A stretch of DNA of 24,033 nucleotides from Ruminococcus sp. UBA946. Lineage in GTDB: Bacteria > Bacillota > Clostridia > Oscillospirales > Ruminococcaceae. Under the pieces are notes generated by a model. The model saw nothing but the letters and a program-made list of their open reading frames with translations, made no database searches and was not told the DNA's origin. The stretch spans positions 1 through 24,033 of the forward strand of contig DBCY01000011.1 in NCBI GenBank assembly GCA_002293295.1. The letters run 5' to 3'. Shown piece by piece: positions 15,790 through 22,530 of this stretch (positions within the stretch are counted from its first letter, which is position 1; each line of letters begins with the position of its first letter). The translations under genes and the position numbers were made by a program.

Positions 15790-17184
15790 TTATGAAATAA
15801 GTGCTTTTAGATTAAGCACATTCTTTAATTCAATCTCTGCAAATGCAGAGCTGCTCGCATCGACCATATCCTTAAATTTGCTTGACGGAAAACTTTCAAG
15901 CTGATTAAAATAAATTTCATTCCATTCTGCTATAGCAACATCAAAATTTCCTGCTTGCCATTGAGCTGCCATAGGTTCAGCCCGCACTTCTTTACTTCCT
16001 GATTCAGGTACAGCGCACACATCAAACCCTGATAAGAACTTGATGTAGCTTTGTGCTTGGTCTTTACCAGCCTGACCGGGGTCTTGTGGTAGTCTGATAC
16101 GAACCCTTTTATATTTCGCCTTATCAGTCTGTGCGGTATGTTTGATTATTTGTCTTACTTCGGAAGCGGACGAACGGATGTTTATTACATCAGCAATGAT
16201 ATAACGTCCATTTTTCCTTTTTCCTATTAGAATACCTGATGTAAATGCTGGGTCGCCACCTTCAGTTTCAGAAGTGGCGGCTAAATCCCATGCCCTCACC
16301 CATGTTTCAATATCATTCGGGATGATTTCTAGCATACTGCCAACTTGTGTACGTTTGAAGAACGTTCCTGCCGACGGTTTGATTTTCCAGTTTCCATGCA
16401 GGAGCCGTTCGCGCTCAACCAAAGACAACGCTTCAAGGTTTGCCAAATATGACGGGTCATACTCCATTAGAATTTTGTTGTCATACAGTGTACTCATGAT
16501 GAATGTCACGGATTTTGGCATTTTCTTTTCTTTTTCTGTAACCAGATTAAAACGTTCACACAATTCATCTATAGTATCAGCCCAATATAATACCTCATTC
16601 CGACGTATCATATAGCGTAACTTACCGCTGCGTTCTCTGATAGGATATCCGGTGTCTTGGTCTATCCACCATTCAATAAAACTTGCAACCCAACTGTCAG
16701 CGTCAGGGTTACACGTTGCCCGAACATATGGCTTAACTCCACAAGTTGAACGATTACGGGAGAGCATATAAAAAAATTGCTTTTCAGTAAAATGTGTAAG
16801 TTCGTCATAGCCAATCATTGTTATCTGAGAACCCTGCCATTTTTTCAAATCCTCGTCACGTTCAATATGAGCAAAGCTTACTTTTCCCTTACCATTAAAT
16901 ACCCATTGCAGACGCGGAGCCTTCCTTAACTCAACTCCTTTTATCCGTCCGTATATTTTCATGCTTTCATCAAGCAGACCGCCTTCGTTATATATCTGAA
17001 TAGAATTCTTACGAAATATTACAGCGCCGAACCCCTCAAACTTTGTTTTCTTTGCAGCTTCAAGCAATAATCCGTAGGTTTTACCTCCCCCTGCCGCTCC
17101 TCCATAAATACAAATATCAGCCTTCGAATATAAAAAATCTTCCTGCGGACCTTTCTGAGGACCAACTTTTATTTCTTTAGTCAT
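15790..17184 (-). CDS. terL: Terminase large subunit
   Basis: 464 aa from ATG 17184 (MTKEIKVGPQKG), preceded by GTGAGAG; an upstream ATG at 17202 lacks a site. Numbering from 17184: Walker A GGAAGGGKT at about 28-36, Walker B ITMIGYDE at about 121-128 with D127/E128, coupling motif RATCNPD near 155-161. The C-terminal RNase H-like nuclease shows D300 (RAWDLAAT), D368 (RLPQDPG) and D442 (FKDMVDAS). The protein pumps DNA into the prohead and cuts it. Its start overlaps the small subunit stop by eight bases. Confidence 0.95.
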   Translation of the reverse strand: MTKEIKVGPQKGPQEDFLYSKADICIYGGAAGGGKTYGLLLEAAKKTKFEGFGAVIFRKNSIQIYNEGGLLDESMKIYGRIKGVELRKAPRLQWVFNGKGKVSFAHIERDEDLKKWQGSQITMIGYDELTHFTEKQFFYMLSRNRSTCGVKPYVRATCNPDADSWVASFIEWWIDQDTGYPIRERSGKLRYMIRRNEVLYWADTIDELCERFNLVTEKEKKMPKSVTFIMSTLYDNKILMEYDPSYLANLEALSLVERERLLHGNWKIKPSAGTFFKRTQVGSMLEIIPNDIETWVRAWDLAATSETEGGDPAFTSGILIGKRKNGRYIIADVINIRSSASEVRQIIKHTAQTDKAKYKRVRIRLPQDPGQAGKDQAQSYIKFLSGFDVCAVPESGSKEVRAEPMAAQWQAGNFDVAIAEWNEIYFNQLESFPSSKFKDMVDASSSAFAEIELKNVLNLKALIS

Positions 17185-17647
17185 CACTCTCACGTCCGTC
17201 ATCCGGTAAATAAAGGACTACATTGGGTTGTTCTCCATCGAAACTAACATTCAAATCTTGTCGCTGCGACCATGCACCGCTCTTTCTGCTCCTGTTGTTC
17301 AGCCAATACATACCCGCCATCGTTTCGGAAGGAACATGCTTTTTTGTTTTCTTTACTTTTAAAGGCTTGCGGTTTCCGTCTTTGTCCATTTCAAGCAGTG
17401 TTTCTGTCTCCTCGTACTCATATCCTATTGCTCGTTTATACAGAGCTGCTTCTACTTTTGCATCAGCAGCTTCTTTTCCGATTTCAAGCTTTTTTAGGAA
17501 TGACACATGCTCTTTTTTCCAACGGTTAATTGTACGAACAGAAACACCGAACGCCGAAGCTATCTCATTATCAGTGCAGCCTTTTGACGCAAGCGACCAC
17601 GCCCAATCATCATGATATTCAGCGTTATATTTTACTTGCCAAGCCAT
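17177..17647 (-). CDS. terS: Terminase small subunit
   Basis: 156 aa from ATG 17647 (MAWQVKYNAEYHDDW), with ribosome site AAGGAGG seven bases before it; the longer open frame lies inside the ParB-like gene. Residues 24-44 are a helix-turn-helix (CTDNEIASAFGVSVRTINRW) that should bind the packaging site. A coiled region (about 50-72) probably drives oligomerisation, and the C-terminal part with a WLNNRSRKSGAW motif would contact the large subunit. It follows the ParB-like gene by ten bases. Confidence 0.88.
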   Translation of the reverse strand: MAWQVKYNAEYHDDWAWSLASKGCTDNEIASAFGVSVRTINRWKKEHVSFLKKLEIGKEAADAKVEAALYKRAIGYEYEETETLLEMDKDGNRKPLKVKKTKKHVPSETMAGMYWLNNRSRKSGAWSQRQDLNVSFDGEQPNVVLYLPDDGRESDD

Positions 17648-17657
17648 TTTAGCCTCC

Positions 17658-18572
17658 TTATGCTCCGGCAGACCAATCAGCAGCCCAATATTCAATTGCT
17701 TGCCATTTGTTTTTTGCTCCTACAGCGCCTTGTTCAATCATTTTCTTTAGAGCACCTTCAATTACCTCAGCGGCTTCTTTGGGTATAGCAGGGCTTCCGA
17801 ATATGGTAGTGAGCTGAACCCACTCTGTACTGCCATCAAACCCAACATCACCCAGCACTTTTTCCGTTGCCCTTATCATTGCGTATATAGCCGCCCCTGT
17901 ATTTTTCACATTAGCAAATTGCTGATACTTTGTTATAGCTTCCATAAACTGCTTATGAGCTTCTATTGGTGCTATCCCTAATATATCAGGGTTAATAGAT
18001 TGTAATACCGCTAAAAGCTTCTCAAAATCCTTAATTTGGTGCGGAAGAAAAGTAAACGTGAGGTTTCTCCAGTCAAAATCAACTTTGGGGGATAACAACT
18101 TTTCAAGTTCAGCCATTGGTTCTTCCAAAATTTCTTTTCCTATAAAGCTTTCAAGCATATCGTCCACATCTGAAATGATTTTTACTAATTCTCTCAATGT
18201 GGACTGGTCATCGAACCCGGCTATTGCATTATGAGCAAGTTGTTTTGCCGCAACCTGTGAACGTCTTAATCCGCTTATATCAAGAATGACATATATTTCA
18301 GTTAGTATTCCGCTGTCTTTAGCTGAACGTATACGGTGATGCCCCGATATTATTTCTATTTTCCCTTCAATCAAAGCACAGAAGGGAAGGCTTTCAAGCT
18401 GCCCGCGTTTCTTGATGTTATCGGTTAACTGCTTTTGCATTTCAGTTTTCATGATACGCGCATTAATGTCTTGTTCCCTTAAATCTGATATTTTTACCTT
18501 TGCTATTATAAGTCCGTTGCCCATATCAGCTACTAACTCATAGTTTTGGTTTTCACCCGTTCTTTCTGCCAC
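17658..18572 (-). CDS. ParB/Spo0J-like nuclease-domain protein
   Basis: 304 aa from GTG 18572, chosen because GGAGG lies eight bases upstream; a longer form to 18593 is open but has no site. Residues 25-110 match the ParB/Srx domain: AKVKISDLREQDINARI, NIKKRGQLESLPFCAL and the central SGHHRIRSAKDSG (about 76-88). The rest is helical (KQLAHNAIAGFDDQSTLREL, then a long C-terminal region with TEWVQLTTIFGSPAIP). Phage ParB-like proteins often sit beside adenine methyltransferases and terminases and act in DNA binding, nicking or nucleotide hydrolysis. It overlaps the methyltransferase-like gene by 40 bases, so the two are probably made together. Confidence 0.82.
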   Translation of the reverse strand: MAERTGENQNYELVADMGNGLIIAKVKISDLREQDINARIMKTEMQKQLTDNIKKRGQLESLPFCALIEGKIEIISGHHRIRSAKDSGILTEIYVILDISGLRRSQVAAKQLAHNAIAGFDDQSTLRELVKIISDVDDMLESFIGKEILEEPMAELEKLLSPKVDFDWRNLTFTFLPHQIKDFEKLLAVLQSINPDILGIAPIEAHKQFMEAITKYQQFANVKNTGAAIYAMIRATEKVLGDVGFDGSTEWVQLTTIFGSPAIPKEAAEVIEGALKKMIEQGAVGAKNKWQAIEYWAADWSAGA

Positions 18573-19978
18573 CGTTCTTCCCTCCGCAACCATTCTTTGA
18601 GCGTTTCCGCGTCGGTACGCTCCTTTAATTCTGATACATATGTAAGCTTAAACCCGTATTTTTTATCAGGATTTTTACTTGTAAGGGTCATTATCCCCCT
18701 CATTTCCTTTGCTTCCGGGTATTTCGTCATTTGAACAGTTTTAAGTGATTTTGCCTTTTCTCTTTCAAGATCACTGCATATCATAAAAATAAAAGACTTG
18801 TTCTGCGCTAACATTGTAATTAGCCGCCCAAGCCGATACTCCATATGGGGTACTGTCATTCCGTACATAAGGAATACAGCGTCGCTTACCCTTGTTCCGA
18901 ACGCTCCCATTGTGAGAGCCGCTTTATCCAGTCCAAATACCCCTGATATTTTACCATCAATAAGTACAGCGAAGTTAAGAGGAGCAGTTGAGCCTACAAA
19001 ATTGTGAGTCCATAACTTTCGGTAATACTGCGCTTCTGACTGTTCAATCTGTGTTATTGATAATTTGGTGCTTTCTGTAATTTTATAATCCCTCGGAAGC
19101 ATACTGCATTCAAGCGGATTTAATTTGCTTTCATTTGGACGAGTAATCTTCTTACCCTCTGCAAAAGCCGCAGCTTCTTCCGGTCTGTTTGATGTGAGGT
19201 ATACATTTATACCATTACGAACTCCATATCTTGCAAATACGGGAGTCCCAGCGGTTTTACCGGGAGCGTTCTCTTCGTAGCATACTAAAAGGCATTTAGC
19301 GCCTTTCATCTTTTCATATAATTCCTTTAATCCCGTTGCAGGGTCAAATACTCCATACTCCGGTTCTTTCCACGTCATCTTTCCTCCGGTATCATACCAC
19401 TTTTCAAATCCGGCAGTATATGTCGGCGGGTTAGCTATTATGAGTGCATGAGGGTCATCGTAACACTCTTCAAGGTGTTTCCACATATCAAGAGTGCGGT
19501 AACTCATACCATGCAGGGATTCATAAGCACGTTTGAGCTGTTCTCGTATTTCTTTCAGATGCTCTTCTTTCCTGTATTCAAGGTCACGCATAATATTATA
19601 AAAATATTCTTTCCCTGCCTGTTTAGCTGTTCTTAAATATATTTGTGCATATAACACCATTGCTGGGTCATTCATATCGTCATCGGTAAATCCGTGAGCT
19701 TTTATTTCCAAATCATCAAGAGGCTGCTCTGTTATTGCATAACCCATTACAGAACTGAACATAGCAACATCACTTGTTTCTATCTCTTCTGTTTTATATC
19801 CCGACTGCGCTGCTATGTGTGCCATTGCAAACGCCCCTGCACAAGGTTCCACAAACCTTGTATACCCGTTTTTTCTGGCGTTTTCAATGAGGGGTTTCAA
19901 AAATTTCTGTTCTGCGGCTACAAGCGTTCCTAAAAAAAATGCGCCGGGATTTTGGAATTTTGGCAATGTATTTCTCAC
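18533..19978 (-). CDS. Adenine-methyltransferase-like protein fused to a GNAT-like (possibly Mom-type) domain
   Basis: 481 aa. Residues 42-53 (FVEPCAGAFAMA) fit the SAM-binding motif I, and 183-186 (NPPT, in IIANPPTYTAGF) resembles the NPPY/F catalytic motif IV of adenine N6-methyltransferases but with Thr in the last place. A middle part (LLVCYEENAPGKTAGTPVFA) continues that domain. Residues about 315-450 look like a separate acetyltransferase-type module (QYYRKLWTHNFVG, NFAVLIDGKISGVFGLD, YRLGRLITMLAQNKSF, KYPEAKEMRGIMTLTSKN), which reminds me of Mu Mom. The start is GTG 19978; TTG 19966 is an alternative. The likely role is DNA modification that avoids restriction. The Mom comparison is inference. 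Confidence 0.68.
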   Translation of the reverse strand: MRNTLPKFQNPGAFFLGTLVAAEQKFLKPLIENARKNGYTRFVEPCAGAFAMAHIAAQSGYKTEEIETSDVAMFSSVMGYAITEQPLDDLEIKAHGFTDDDMNDPAMVLYAQIYLRTAKQAGKEYFYNIMRDLEYRKEEHLKEIREQLKRAYESLHGMSYRTLDMWKHLEECYDDPHALIIANPPTYTAGFEKWYDTGGKMTWKEPEYGVFDPATGLKELYEKMKGAKCLLVCYEENAPGKTAGTPVFARYGVRNGINVYLTSNRPEEAAAFAEGKKITRPNESKLNPLECSMLPRDYKITESTKLSITQIEQSEAQYYRKLWTHNFVGSTAPLNFAVLIDGKISGVFGLDKAALTMGAFGTRVSDAVFLMYGMTVPHMEYRLGRLITMLAQNKSFIFMICSDLEREKAKSLKTVQMTKYPEAKEMRGIMTLTSKNPDKKYGFKLTYVSELKERTDAETLKEWLRREERWQKERVKTKTMS

Positions 19979-20017
19979 CTTTCCCTTTAAAAAACTCCGA
20001 GTAAACCGACTTGAAAT

Positions 20018-20023
20018 TTTATA
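20018..20023 (-). promoter_or_regulatory. Candidate late promoter -10 before the methyltransferase gene
   Basis: A TATAAA lies 40 bases upstream of the gene start, just after the terminator. The position 17 bases further up has no good -35 (ATAGAA), as would be expected of an activator-dependent phage late promoter. This is weak evidence. Confidence 0.3.
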
Positions 20024-20069
20024 TTGATAGGATGTATTGTTTCTATTGGCGTGAACATCTGGAAATCAG

Positions 20070-20106
20070 AAAAATAAAAGCACCCGCTGTTTAAGCGAAT
20101 GCTTTT
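20070..20106 (-). terminator. Intrinsic terminator after the tRNA-like gene
   Basis: An outer seven-pair stem (AAAAGCA/TGCTTTT) encloses an inner CGCT/AGCG stem. The minus strand continues ATTTTTC. It ends the DUF488 and tRNA-like unit and separates it from the late operon. Confidence 0.75.
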
Positions 20107-20190
20107 CCCGGTTTGCACGGTTTCCCCACCGTTTAACGTCGTTTGGTGACTCCCTTTTGACGATACCTTTTTAAACATAAATAAAGGTTT
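20107..20190 (-). other. Structured stretch between tRNA-like gene and terminator
   Basis: No gene is seen; a 63-codon open frame here has no ribosome site and runs through the terminator. On the minus strand an ACCTTT/AAAGGT hairpin is followed by CGTC...GACG, whose loop holds CACC that could pair with GGTG downstream, while that GGTG also takes part in an alternative ACGGT/ACCGT hairpin. This could be a pseudoknot with a competing fold. Confidence 0.35.
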
Positions 20191-20266
20191 TGGTCCGCCA
20201 AGCAGGAATTGAACGCTGCAATCTCTTGATTAAGGGTCAAGTGCTCTTTCATTGAGCTATTGGCGG
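20191..20266 (-). tRNA. tRNA-Lys(CTT)-like gene, degenerate, CCA encoded
   Basis: 76 bases fold as a cloverleaf: acceptor CCGCCAA/TTGGCGG with discriminator A and an encoded CCA; D stem GCTC/GAGC; anticodon stem CTTGA/TCAAG with loop CCCTTAA, giving anticodon CTT; variable loop AGATT; T stem GCAG/CTGC. Three departures are visible: base 33 is C instead of U, the D loop AATGAAA lacks the G18-G19 pair, and the T stem has an extra C before GTTCAATTC. The 5' end abuts the stop codon of the DUF488 gene, so it would need processing from that mRNA. It could be a decaying tRNA, a specialised one or a non-translating tRNA-like RNA. Confidence 0.65.
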
Positions 20267-20752
20267 TTATGTAAAAGTTATTTGTATATAGGGGGCTTCC
20301 GGTGGTTCTCCGGTTTCTGATTTCTTTATTTCCTTTTCTTTGTCAGCTCTTGCTTTTTTTATTACAATTGAGGAATTATCGACTAGTTCAATGATTTTTT
20401 CTCCTGTCTTTTCAAGCCACCAATCAGCGAAAACAAGCCTGTGACACCATTCATTAGGTTTTCTCACATCCTCATAGCAACAAAGAACAACATCTTTTTC
20501 GTATCGTTCATACATTGCAAGCTGCATACTGATTTTGGATATACCGATTCTTTCTATATTCTGACGATACTTTTCTTCAAAGATTTTACGATTGTACTCG
20601 TTGAATAACCAACCCGGCGGCGCTATATCCATTATATTGCCGGAAAGAATATAATCCAAATGAAATTTTGGCTTTCCTCTTGTTATTCCGACTATTGTAT
20701 ATTTATCAGAGCAAAGCTCTTTATTTTGATACCTGCTTGTATAAATTGCCAT
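20267..20752 (-). CDS. DUF488-family protein
   Basis: 161 aa. The family signature is clear in VVLCCYEDVRKPNEWCHRLV (about 88-107), with Cys91-Cys92, Glu94 and the conserved CHR at 103-105. The N-terminus (MAIYTSRYQNKEL, IVGITRGKPKF) fits too. Molecular function of DUF488 proteins is not established; a possible nucleic-acid or redox role has been suggested. The ribosome site GAGGAG is eight bases before the ATG. It has its own promoter (20789-20817) and shares a transcript with the tRNA-like gene and the terminator after it. Confidence 0.82.
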   Translation of the reverse strand: MAIYTSRYQNKELCSDKYTIVGITRGKPKFHLDYILSGNIMDIAPPGWLFNEYNRKIFEEKYRQNIERIGISKISMQLAMYERYEKDVVLCCYEDVRKPNEWCHRLVFADWWLEKTGEKIIELVDNSSIVIKKARADKEKEIKKSETGEPPEAPYIQITFT

Positions 20753-20788
20753 ATAAAAAACTCCTCATATATTATTTACCATATAATC

Positions 20789-20817
20789 ATTCTAACTTAC
20801 CCGCTTACGGAAGTCAA
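20789..20817 (-). promoter_or_regulatory. Sigma-A-type promoter of the DUF488/tRNA-like unit
   Basis: A -35 TTGACT (20812-20817) and a -10 TAGAAT (20789-20794) are 17 bases apart. The leader is about 30 bases to the ATG at 20752. Confidence 0.7.
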
Positions 20818-20837
20818 TCGTTTTGAAAAATATATTA

Positions 20838-20886
20838 ACAAGACAGCCAGCCGACGAAAGGAGAAAAGTCAACCGGACTGTCTTGT
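20838..20886 (-). terminator. Possible terminator after the activator operon
   Basis: A nine-pair stem (ACAAGACAG/CTGTCTTGT) encloses a loop of about 30 bases with partial CC/GG pairing. The minus strand continues TTAATATATTTTTC, so the T run is displaced by several bases. It ends the upstream operon or a short transcript. Confidence 0.4.
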
Positions 20887-20938
20887 GATATAGGGATAGG
20901 AGGAAACGAGTATAAATATGAGAGTATTTTACAAATAC

Positions 20939-20968
20939 ATAATACCACATCTTACACTGATGTAACAA
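20939..20968 (-). promoter_or_regulatory. Candidate promoter with an internal operator-like inverted repeat
   Basis: TTGTTA (20963-20968) and TATTAT (20939-20944) are 18 bases apart. An inverted repeat ACATC-n7-GATGT (20947-20963) lies between them, where a repressor or activator could act. No gene follows before the hairpin at 20838-20886. Confidence 0.3.
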
Positions 20969-20988
20969 TGCCCTATTTATGCCCTGTT

Positions 20989-21570
20989 CTATTTCCTCAT
21001 AAATGAAAGACCGTCAACCCCGAAAATAAGAGAGGTTAAGCGTTCAACTGCGGCATCGATATCTTTATAAACAGTCCTTATGTCAATACATTCCTTTTCT
21101 GCAATTGTTTCCGCTGTGCAAGTAACTTCATCTAAGTAAAAATTATTTATTACCCTCCATCTTCGCATATCCTCCGGCTTTATAGAACGTTCACAGAATA
21201 TCTGATAGTGACTTATCATTTCATTGATATGATTAACTATAACCCTTGTTTTAGCAGCGCTTTCCCTTATACTTTCAACTCTGAAACTTTCTCCTCTGTT
21301 ACCGCTCATAAGTTCAAGCACTTCTGCAAGGCCGGTATCATATTCAATTTGTGTAGCTTCATATATCGCTGTATCACTATGAATTACCAACGACCTATAA
21401 TTACGTAACAATATTTTAGTATTGGCACGCTTTTTATTATATTGGTTCTTAGCTATCTCATCTTTGCGTTTTTCAGCTTTTTTCTCCTCTTCACGTAAAA
21501 ACTCGCACGCTGTATTGGCGATTACTTCCAATGTATGGTCGTCAAGTTCATGCTTCTTATTTCTTGACAT
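20989..21570 (-). CDS. Putative late-gene transcription regulator (ArpU/RinA-like, HTH)
   Basis: 193 aa from ATG 21570 (MSRNKKHELDD), with GAGGGGGAG just upstream; the 15 bases above are part of the site. Residues 25-50 are a charged helix (REEEKKAEKRKDE). A middle helical region follows (KILLRNYRSLVIHSD...). The C-terminal 150-180 is a sigma-region-4-like helix-turn-helix (TAETIAEKECIDIRTVYKDI). Such proteins lie just before the terminase block in many Firmicute phages and activate late transcription. Here one unit stands between it and the late operon. The function is inferred from domain and position. Confidence 0.65.
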   Translation of the reverse strand: MSRNKKHELDDHTLEVIANTACEFLREEEKKAEKRKDEIAKNQYNKKRANTKILLRNYRSLVIHSDTAIYEATQIEYDTGLAEVLELMSGNRGESFRVESIRESAAKTRVIVNHINEMISHYQIFCERSIKPEDMRRWRVINNFYLDEVTCTAETIAEKECIDIRTVYKDIDAAVERLTSLIFGVDGLSFMRK

Positions 21571-21581
21571 TATACTCCCCC

Positions 21582-22046
21582 TCATACACTATTAAGATAA
21601 TGAAGACCCTTGCTATGTTGATTATCAAAATAGTTTAGAATGTCATCTTTATCCGCACCTTTGGGAAATAACCACCAATCGTCGATAAGTATTAATCCTG
21701 ATGGTGAATCAGATTCTACTAAAGGAATATGTAAAAACTCCTTATACATTTTTTCGAGTTCAAGGTCCTCATATTTCTTACCTACTATAGAAGCTTCCTT
21801 GAGAAATTCAATCATTTCGTCAAGCCTGACAGACAATGATAGTTTGTATTCCTTACGAATTGAAAGGGTAATCGTACCATTACTGTAGGCACAATATAGA
21901 CCGCAATCAGTGGTTTTGTGGTTCTCAATTTCTCCATTTGGTTTATAAATTGTCACAGCACCTTTAATCTCTGTTTGTACCCCATCATTTGGTCCAATCA
22001 TATCACCTGTTTCTTTATTGATGTCCTCTACTCGTTTAATATCCAT
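21582..22046 (-). CDS. Protein of unknown function
   Basis: 154 aa that I do not recognise. The N-terminal half is beta-rich (VQTEIKGAVTIYKPNGE, CGLYCAYSNGTITLSIRKEY), and the second half has a helix (VRLDEMIEFLKEASIVGKKY) and a hydrophobic strand (SGLILIDDWWLFP). A site AAGGAG lies ten bases upstream of ATG 22046; an ATG at 22053 in another frame is less likely. The gene is coupled to its neighbours: it begins seven bases after the ASCH stop and ends twelve bases before the regulator start. Nothing suggests secretion or a membrane span. Confidence 0.7.
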   Translation of the reverse strand: MDIKRVEDINKETGDMIGPNDGVQTEIKGAVTIYKPNGEIENHKTTDCGLYCAYSNGTITLSIRKEYKLSLSVRLDEMIEFLKEASIVGKKYEDLELEKMYKEFLHIPLVESDSPSGLILIDDWWLFPKGADKDDILNYFDNQHSKGLHYLNSV

Positions 22047-22053
22047 TATTCAT

Positions 22054-22530
22054 TTACTCCTTCCATTCCCATAATCCCTGCTGACCTCTAACCGGTATAG
22101 GCTCAGGCAGCATTTTAATATTTACAAGTTCCCAAGCAAAACGCCCGGGAGTCCAGTCGCCGAAGTACACCTCTCGGTCTGCATGATAGATTCTCAAGCC
22201 TTGCTGTTCTTTCGTTCCTATTTCGAGAATTTGCCCCTCGCCGAGACTGCCGCGCCATGTCCTCTCTACAGTCCAACACTCGACCAAGTCCGCTGTGGCA
22301 ATAACCGCTCCGAGCGGTAAGGTGTCAAAGCTGTATATGTCCGGTAAATTAAGAGCATAAGCGAAAGGATATAATTCCCCGTCCGTATATTCGTTAGTGG
22401 TAAAAGGTTTTTTACCTGCATGAATCGCTATCTGTCCTCGGTAATTAGTCGCCCATGAGCGCGTTTCATATTTTTTAGCGCCGACTGCTATTAGAGAAGC
22501 CCACGGCTGATAGACTGTTATTGCTTTCAT
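22054..22530 (-). CDS. ASCH-domain protein
   Basis: 158 aa from ATG 22530, with a GGGAGGT site six bases before it; the open frame upstream belongs to the previous gene. The ASCH (PUA-like) domain covers most of the protein: MKAITVYQPWASLIAVGAKK with the conserved QPWA, YETRSW, GQIAIHAGKK and LPLGAVIATADLVECW. The C-terminus has FGDWTPGRFAWELVN and the common QGLWEW ending. ASCH domains bind RNA or modified nucleic acid, and some act on acetylated cytidine. The ATG overlaps the DUF5131 stop (ATGA), so they are translated together. Confidence 0.85.
   Translation of the reverse strand: MKAITVYQPWASLIAVGAKKYETRSWATNYRGQIAIHAGKKPFTTNEYTDGELYPFAYALNLPDIYSFDTLPLGAVIATADLVECWTVERTWRGSLGEGQILEIGTKEQQGLRIYHADREVYFGDWTPGRFAWELVNIKMLPEPIPVRGQQGLWEWKE

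Noticed and set aside
19987..20178. A 63-codon minus-strand frame after the tRNA-like gene
   Set aside because: It has no ribosome site and reads through the intrinsic terminator at 20070-20106.
20107..20190. Known riboswitch classes (c-di-GMP, fluoride, preQ1)
   Set aside because: I compared the conserved cores from memory and none matches; the GCAAACC run is the only similarity to the c-di-GMP-I class and the surrounding helices do not fit.
20191..20266. The tRNA-like sequence as an integration (att) site
   Set aside because: Phage-type genes lie on both sides, and no integrase or second copy of the sequence is present in the window.
20922..20969. A plus-strand 15-codon frame after AGGAGG at about 20899
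   Set aside because: The spacing to the ATG is too long, no plus-strand promoter is evident and the peptide is very short; all other genes are on the minus strand.
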